Both the position numbers and the translations under genes were made by a program. From positions 287,001 to 351,000 of the forward strand of contig JACEVL010000034.1 of the NCBI GenBank assembly GCA_020284085.1: 64,000 bases of DNA. The letters are read 5' to 3'. The notes beneath the pieces were generated by a model, which saw only the letters and a program-made list of their open reading frames with translations, was not told where the DNA came from and made no database searches. The DNA is from Aporrectodea caliginosa (taxonomy: Eukaryota; Annelida; Clitellata; Crassiclitellata; Lumbricidae). This document shows positions 59,294-64,000 of the stretch, in pieces (position 1 is the first letter of the stretch; each line of letters begins with the position of its first letter).

Positions 59294-59478
59294 CCTGTGG
59301 ACAGGGTACGTTCAGCGGTCTGACAGGTAATATCACCTCTCCGAACTATCCCTACTTGTATGAAAACAATCAGCACTGCAGCTACGTCATCGTGGCTCCG
59401 TCGTTGAGTACGATCAACTTCACTTTCGACGCATTCGATCTCGAACAGAGTTCTACCTGCTATTACGACTGGATTGAG
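59294..59478 (+). CDS. Gene 2 exon: CUB 5, first half
   Basis: It encodes CGQGTFSGLTGNITSPNYPY, CSYVIVAPSLSTINF, STCYYDWIE; 185 bp; GC donor (GCAGGT). It is closest to the gene 1 exon at 3098 (shared LEQSSTCYYDWIE), which has GT in place of GC. Confidence 0.85.
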
Positions 59479-59833
59479 GCAGGTTCAAACTGTACAATTA
59501 AGATCATTTCTGTAGCTTTAAAAAGACCCTAGCTTTCTTATAATTAATTTCTTTCAAATTTTCAAACAATTTGAAATTCTTTTTAATATTTTGTTGAAAC
59601 CATACAATTCTTTCGAGATGGCGAGATAATGACGAATTCAATTATTTGGCACCCTTTAAAGACAACAGGAATTTAAAAGAGCTGAATCGAGAATGCGATC
59701 GAAAGCGCATTTACATTAAGTGTGGTCAGAGGCTTACGTTGTTTCGCAAAGTTACTATTAAGTTACGAAACAATTATGGTTATTAATGTAATGATGCTAA
59801 TTAATAAAAGTTTTGGATATTCTACATGAACAG

Positions 59834-59999
59834 TTCGCTTGTGCGAGCAACTCAACCAGCCGAGCAGTCAGGTATTGTGGCTATGGCTATCGGTCGCCGT
59901 TGAGCTTCAAGCCGTGCGCCCTTGTTCTCGTGAGGTTTTCTTCTGACTCGTCCGTTACAGGCACCGGATTCTCAGTGTCCTATGATATCGAACCAATTA
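59834..59999 (+). CDS. Gene 2 exon: CUB 5, second half
   Basis: It encodes FACASNSTSRAVRYCGYGY, FKPCALVLVRFSSDSS, TGTGFSVSYDIEP; donor GTAAGT, phase 1. No EGF-like exon follows before 64000; the usual distance (1.4-6 kb) would put it near or past the window end. Confidence 0.85.
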
Positions 60000-60124
60000 G
60001 TAAGTATACATATTCAACCTGTCTCTGTTGCGCATATGTTGTCTCTATCTCTGTATGTATATGTGTATATGTATGCGTGTATGTAGTTTTCACCTTTCTG
60101 CAGTTATATTTGATCATTTTATGC

Positions 60125-60960
60125 ATTCATTCATTCATTCATTACGAAGATTTATATAGCGCTCCTTCAAGTTTACTACTCAGGAGCGCGCCGGACCCCA
60201 ACCTCGGCTGAAGAGGATGGCTTAAGGCTACAGTAAAACGCATCTGAGTGACCTCTAGGTGCAAGGCGCAATGCTAATTGGAGCCCATTCCAAAACATGG
60301 GACCCGCAACAGAGAATGCACGTTGCTGTCTAAGAGCAGTTCGTGCACGGAGAAACAAGAAGTGTGGAGGAGCGCAGAGCGCTACGTCCCTGCACTCCCA
60401 GAGTAAAGCTACAGAGCTGTAGTAAACCTAAGAGGCATCGCCACACCAAAGCAGAAAGCCGGTACACAATCCGGGAGCCAGTGCAGGTCATCCCTCATTT
60501 AAGCGGTGACATGGCTGAACCTTGGGATATGGCCGATAGGGCGCGCGGCCGTACGCAGGATCCGCTTCAAACACACCAACCGTATAGCTGGGAGGCTAGG
60601 GAACAGTGCACAGCATCGATAAAGACACATGACGACAAACGAATGAATAAGAGTAGTGGCAGCATTAGTGTTGAGAGAGTGGAAGACAACTCTGAGCTGG
60701 CGCAACTGATAATAGCAGTCGCGGCAGAGCTGGTGTATGTGCCGTGCAAAGGTAAGGTCTTGATCTAATAATTATGACACCAAGATCGCGAACAGTGGTA
60801 GAGAAAGCGAACTGCGGGAACTCATTAGCAAGTGATCGATCTTTGCAAGATGTTGGCGCGTGCCCAGGCAGATGAATTGAGTCTTGGATTGGTTCAGCTC
60901 CAAGCGCATCGACGACATCCAAGAACCAAGGACATACAGCGGTCTGTGGAAAATATTTGC
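60125..60960 (-). pseudogene. LINE 3' half (L2/CR1-like), minus strand
   Basis: Minus-strand pieces: VLGSWMSSMRLELNQSKTQF (60955-60895), FAFSTTVRDLGVII (60810-60770), QLRVVFHSLNTNAATTLIHS, RILRTAARPIGHIPRFSHVT (60700-60500), RARTALRQQRAFSVAGPMFW (60350-60290), then the end AGGAGCGCTATATAAATC and (AATG)n tail. Several frame changes. It lies in the intron after CUB 5; conserved intron sequence resumes at about 60955. Confidence 0.8.
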
Positions 60961-61489
60961 ACCCTTGGCTCTTTCCTTAATCTTCATAGGCATAAACCTA
61001 TTTCAGAGCGCGTGTCCTAGTTTGCGTTGTCAGAGCTACTTCACCGTTTCGTCGCGTATACCGTAACTCTGATGATGTTTGCTCGCATGTGATCGAAGCC
61101 TGACACACTTATTCAGAGGTAAAGCTGCTTTCATGCAGTAGTGGCTACGGAGATTTTCTAGTCAACCAAACGTAGTGATTCTAGAAATGTTCGGACGCTG
61201 TCTTGTTTCATCTCTGAGGGAGTCCTGAACGGTGAGGTAACCGTCTGCTGCGCACGTCATCGTCTGTCGTCTCTTGTTGTCCTCTATGTAATTTACTTCG
61301 AGAAACTCTGTACAGGCTGTTAATGGGCCAGTATAAAATCCTTGAAATTGAATAACAACCTAAAGATTTATTATGAAAAAGGTTTTTTTACATGAAAAGT
61401 TTTAAAATAGACTACAGAATATTCACTAGAAATGCTAACAATTTGCGAATTGGGGAAATGTGAAAATTTTGAATTTTTGTGCGAGCAGA

Positions 61490-61835
61490 TCGACCGACAT
61501 TTGACGGGTTTGTTTACATTCGACGAAAACCGGTAAATACGAATTTCGTGTTCGAAAACGCAGTGAAACTAATGATTTTGGTTAAATTTGGATAATACTT
61601 ATTATCTGCGCTGTGTATATTGATTAGACGGAAATGAAACTTTAATTTATAGAATTTAGACTTTATTTTTGAACTGACGACAGTCAGCTGACGGGTTTGT
61701 TTACGTTCGAAGAAAACCGGTAAATACGATTTTTCTAAACTAATAATTTCGGTGAAATTTTGATTATATTTATTGTCTGAGCTGTGTATATTGATTGTTT
61801 AGACGAAAATGAAAGTAAATATATTTCTGTAGTGT
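61490..61835 (+). repeat. Tandem duplication, ~190 bp period
   Basis: GACGGGTTTGTTTAC, AAAACCGGTAAATACGA and GCTGTGTATATTGATT occur in the same order at 61510-61630 and 61690-61800. Confidence 0.75.
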
Positions 61836-62077
61836 GTGTGTGTGTGTGTTCTGGTCATTGCACCATGCTTCCTAAATAGATAAAATGCGTCCTGCGTCCC
61901 AATCAATTGGTTAATTGGTTTTGGAGAGTATGCTCGGTAATGTTGTAATAATTATATTTAAATATTATACAGCAAATAGGTTAAAATTAATGCAATAGGA
62001 CGAAGGTTTTGGACGCATTTACTCTGAATAATATGGACGCACTGATGCATAGATGCATTTTACCCATCATGTGATCC

Positions 62078-62773
62078 ATGCCCAATAAACAGGCAGCCAA
62101 TGTTTCACGAACAGCTAAGCTGTGGCTCCTTTTTATGGATTTTGTTAGCATCATTCGACTATATATTAGAGCTGAGAGATCAGGTCTTTGGGAATTACAC
62201 TTACATGCAACGCAACTTATGTTGCCATTCTTAGCTGCAGCTGGACACAATAACTACACAAAGTGTTGTCGACTTTATCTAGAAGATGCCCAGAATTTGT
62301 GTACCTGTATGGCCAAAGATTGTAAGGATGGTTTTTTCACCATTAGACGAAATGAGAAGCTATTTTGGAGTGGGACTTGGTCCGACATGGTTATTGAGCA
62401 GACATTGATGCGTTCAGGAAAATCAGCTGGTGGATTGATTAACATCACTCACAGAGAATCAGCAAAGATGGTTTGGCTTTTGTCGGCGCATATTCTTGCA
62501 CAGTATTCAGAAGGAATGCGTAAATTAACTAATACATATTCTGGAACTTGGTCAGAACAGCACAGAGAAACTGGAATGACAAGAGTGAAGCGAGACTGTC
62601 AGGATACGGACAAATTTCTCCAATTCTTACGATATCACAATCCCTTTCAAGAACATCATGCTTTGGTAAATGTAGCAACTACAATTGTTGCTGATGAGCG
62701 AGTAAATGTGGATAATTCATTGGAACTTGGACAGAAAATTAATAACTCGATCACTGAACTGAAACAGAAATAA
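62078..62773 (+). CDS. Uncharacterised multicopy-family protein, middle part, frame intact
   Basis: An uninterrupted 231-codon frame. Recognisable blocks: AKLWLLFMDFVSIIRLYIRA, LWELHLHATQLMLPFLAAAG, NYTKCCRLYLEDA, FFTIRRNEKLFWSGTWSDMV, IEQTLMRSGKSAGGLINITH, SEQHRETGMTRVKRDCQDTD, NPFQEHH and IVADERVNVD. I know this order from unnamed repeated proteins of invertebrates; no function is established. Its end (NVATTIVADERVNVDNSLEL) corresponds to the start of the broken gene at 30570 (RNIVNGIVADECVSVHEYEE), so the two loci are neighbouring parts of one family. The ATG at 62078 may not be the real start, and the TAA at 62771-62773 cuts the protein short. LINE sequence follows at once. Confidence 0.55.
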   Translation: MPNKQAANVSRTAKLWLLFMDFVSIIRLYIRAERSGLWELHLHATQLMLPFLAAAGHNNYTKCCRLYLEDAQNLCTCMAKDCKDGFFTIRRNEKLFWSGTWSDMVIEQTLMRSGKSAGGLINITHRESAKMVWLLSAHILAQYSEGMRKLTNTYSGTWSEQHRETGMTRVKRDCQDTDKFLQFLRYHNPFQEHHALVNVATTIVADERVNVDNSLELGQKINNSITELKQK

Positions 62774-62779
62774 AACTCA

Positions 62780-64000
62780 ATGGAAAGATTTTTAGCACCA
62801 TTTTATTTATGGTTACCAGTTGACCAGGCATGCCTGATCAAGATGATGACGATGATCTGGGTCCACTTCGTCCGAAAAATGCACGCCTCCTACCGTCTCA
62901 GAGAGCGAGAATACTGGGAGGCCATCATCACTCGCCAGTCGAAGGAGCCAAAGAGACTCTGGACCACTTTCAATGGCCTCCTTGGACGTCAGAGGGCTGA
63001 GTCTGCTCTACCGTTCTCTGCAGATGCGTTTCTGGAACGTTTTTCGGCCAAAATCTCATCCATTCGGAGTGCTACTGCGGATTCCTCTCCACCTGCGTTC
63101 TCCACTACGGAGTGCCGGCTTTCTGCTCTCCATGAGATTTCAAGCGTCGAGTTGCGTCAACTGATACTCGCCTCCGTGCCTAAGACGTGTGAGTTGGATC
63201 CTGCGCCAACGTTTCTCGTGCAGGAACTAATTGATGATCTCCTGCCTTTCCTCACGATCCTGTGCAACCGATCGATCAGTGAAGCATGCCTACCTGCTTC
63301 TCAGAAACGATCGGTTCTTCTGCCAACCTTGAAGCGAGATGGTCTTGATGTTAACGATCCGGCTAACTATCGACCTATTGCCAATGTAACTTTTCTGTCT
63401 AAAATTCTAGAGCGCATTGTTTCTAATCAGCTGATTGCATATTTAGATGTGAATGAGCTGATCCCTCAACAGCAGTCTGGTTTCCGCAGGAATCACTCCA
63501 CGGAAACCCTCCTGCTCCGGCTTCTGTCTGACTTCTATAGCGCTATGGACCTTGGCCAGGTTACACTCTTAGCTCTTTTCGATGTTAGCTCTGCCTTTGA
63601 TTCTGTGGACCACTCCATCCTTCTTCAGCGCCTCTCTACTTCCTTTGGATTGGTTGACCAGCCTTTAGAATGGCTTCGATCCTTTCTATCTGAACGCACA
63701 AACTGTGCGGTTGTTGGCTCCTCTAGGTCCCTTTGGGTCCCCGCCCCTTTTGGTGTGCCCCAGGGCTCCGTCCTAGGTCCTCTTTTGTATCTTCTCTATA
63801 CGGCTGACCTCTGTCCTCTGCTGACATCTCAGGGGCTTCTGCACCAGCTCTTTGCAGATGATGTCCAAGCTTACATCCATTCCCATCCATCAGACTCAGT
63901 CGCTACTGTACAACAGATGTGCCTAACGATAGATGTTCTTTCCTCTTGGATGGCCTCAAATAGACTTCTCCTAAATCCTTCCAAGACTCAGTTTATTTGG
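62780..64000 (+). CDS. LINE (L2/CR1-like) ORF2 reverse transcriptase, frame open to window end
   Basis: From 62780 to the last base no stop occurs in this frame (407 codons). It reads the linker YRLREREYWEAIITR, NDPANYRPIANVTFLSKILE (RT motif 1), SGFRRNHSTETLLLRLLSD, FDVSSAFDSVDHSILLQRL (motif A), FGVPQGSVLGPLLYLLYT (motif B), the catalytic LFADDVQAYIHS (motif C, FADD where YADD is usual) and MASNRLLLNPSKTQF. Aligned residues are those of a working polymerase domain. The endonuclease should lie upstream but there is other sequence there, so this copy is 5' truncated at about 62770-62850; the ATG at 62780 is probably fortuitous. It is the least damaged LINE of the window. Confidence 0.8.
   Translation, partial: MERFLAPFYLWLPVDQACLIKMMTMIWVHFVRKMHASYRLREREYWEAIITRQSKEPKRLWTTFNGLLGRQRAESALPFSADAFLERFSAKISSIRSATADSSPPAFSTTECRLSALHEISSVELRQLILASVPKTCELDPAPTFLVQELIDDLLPFLTILCNRSISEACLPASQKRSVLLPTLKRDGLDVNDPANYRPIANVTFLSKILERIVSNQLIAYLDVNELIPQQQSGFRRNHSTETLLLRLLSDFYSAMDLGQVTLLALFDVSSAFDSVDHSILLQRLSTSFGLVDQPLEWLRSFLSERTNCAVVGSSRSLWVPAPFGVPQGSVLGPLLYLLYTADLCPLLTSQGLLHQLFADDVQAYIHSHPSDSVATVQQMCLTIDVLSSWMASNRLLLNPSKTQFIW

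Noticed and set aside
60343..60768. 141-codon + strand frame
   Set aside because: Antisense of the minus-strand LINE C-terminus, whose RT motifs are recognisable.

Overview
The window is eukaryotic: split exons with matching intron phases, dense interspersed repeats, microsatellites and many decayed retrotransposons. The mix (CUB/EGF/Ly6 secreted proteins, L2/CR1-like LINEs, tRNA-derived SINEs, hAT and Helitron elements, foldback elements with tandem-repeat arms like the TU elements described in sea urchins) suggests a marine invertebrate, most likely an echinoderm. The species call is inference; no rRNA or conserved single-copy gene is present to settle it.

Two related genes lie head to tail on the + strand. 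Gene 1 (its 5' end is outside the window; last coding base 26529) encodes CUB - EGF-like - CUB - EGF-like/Ser-Thr linker - four Ly6/three-finger-like domains - mucin-like tail. Ten coding exons can be placed with consistent phases: CUB halves 241-425/775-940 and 3098-3282/5915-6080, EGF-like 2291-2518 and the start of 8571-9002, then four exons (10857-11294, 16221-16685, 20163-21218, 25406-26529) that each begin with the C-terminal half of one Ly6 domain. The first three end with the N-terminal half of the next; the last ends in a glycosylated 29-residue repeat and a stop. Gene 2 starts with a signal-peptide exon (36568-36655) and continues as repeated CUB/EGF-like modules to at least 59999, probably beyond the window. 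Its third module is decaying: a frameshifted CUB exon, an extra CUB pseudo-exon and an out-of-frame EGF-like exon.

Because the modules, including their introns, are tandem duplicates, the introns act as empty sites for one another. This allows several insertions to be delimited to the base: a Helitron at 4264-5838, hAT-like elements at 3373-4115 and (by target duplication) 13834-14959, a small inverted-repeat element at 19397-19821, and an LTR-like insertion at 21947-23040. Introns 8 and 9 of gene 1 are copies of each other in a 4-5 kb segmental duplication.

The 10 kb between the genes (26530-36532) holds the gene 1 3'UTR, a foldback element, LINE and SINE pieces, a broken gene of an uncharacterised multicopy family, and a long (CATA)n array. 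Intron 3 of gene 2 contains a nest of transposons (outer hAT-like 39293-44687, foldback 39435-42737, inverted-repeat element 40045-42096) enclosing a broken gene. The right end has a minus-strand LINE fragment, an intact reading frame of another uncharacterised family (62078-62773), and a LINE reverse-transcriptase frame that stays open to the window edge (62780-64000).
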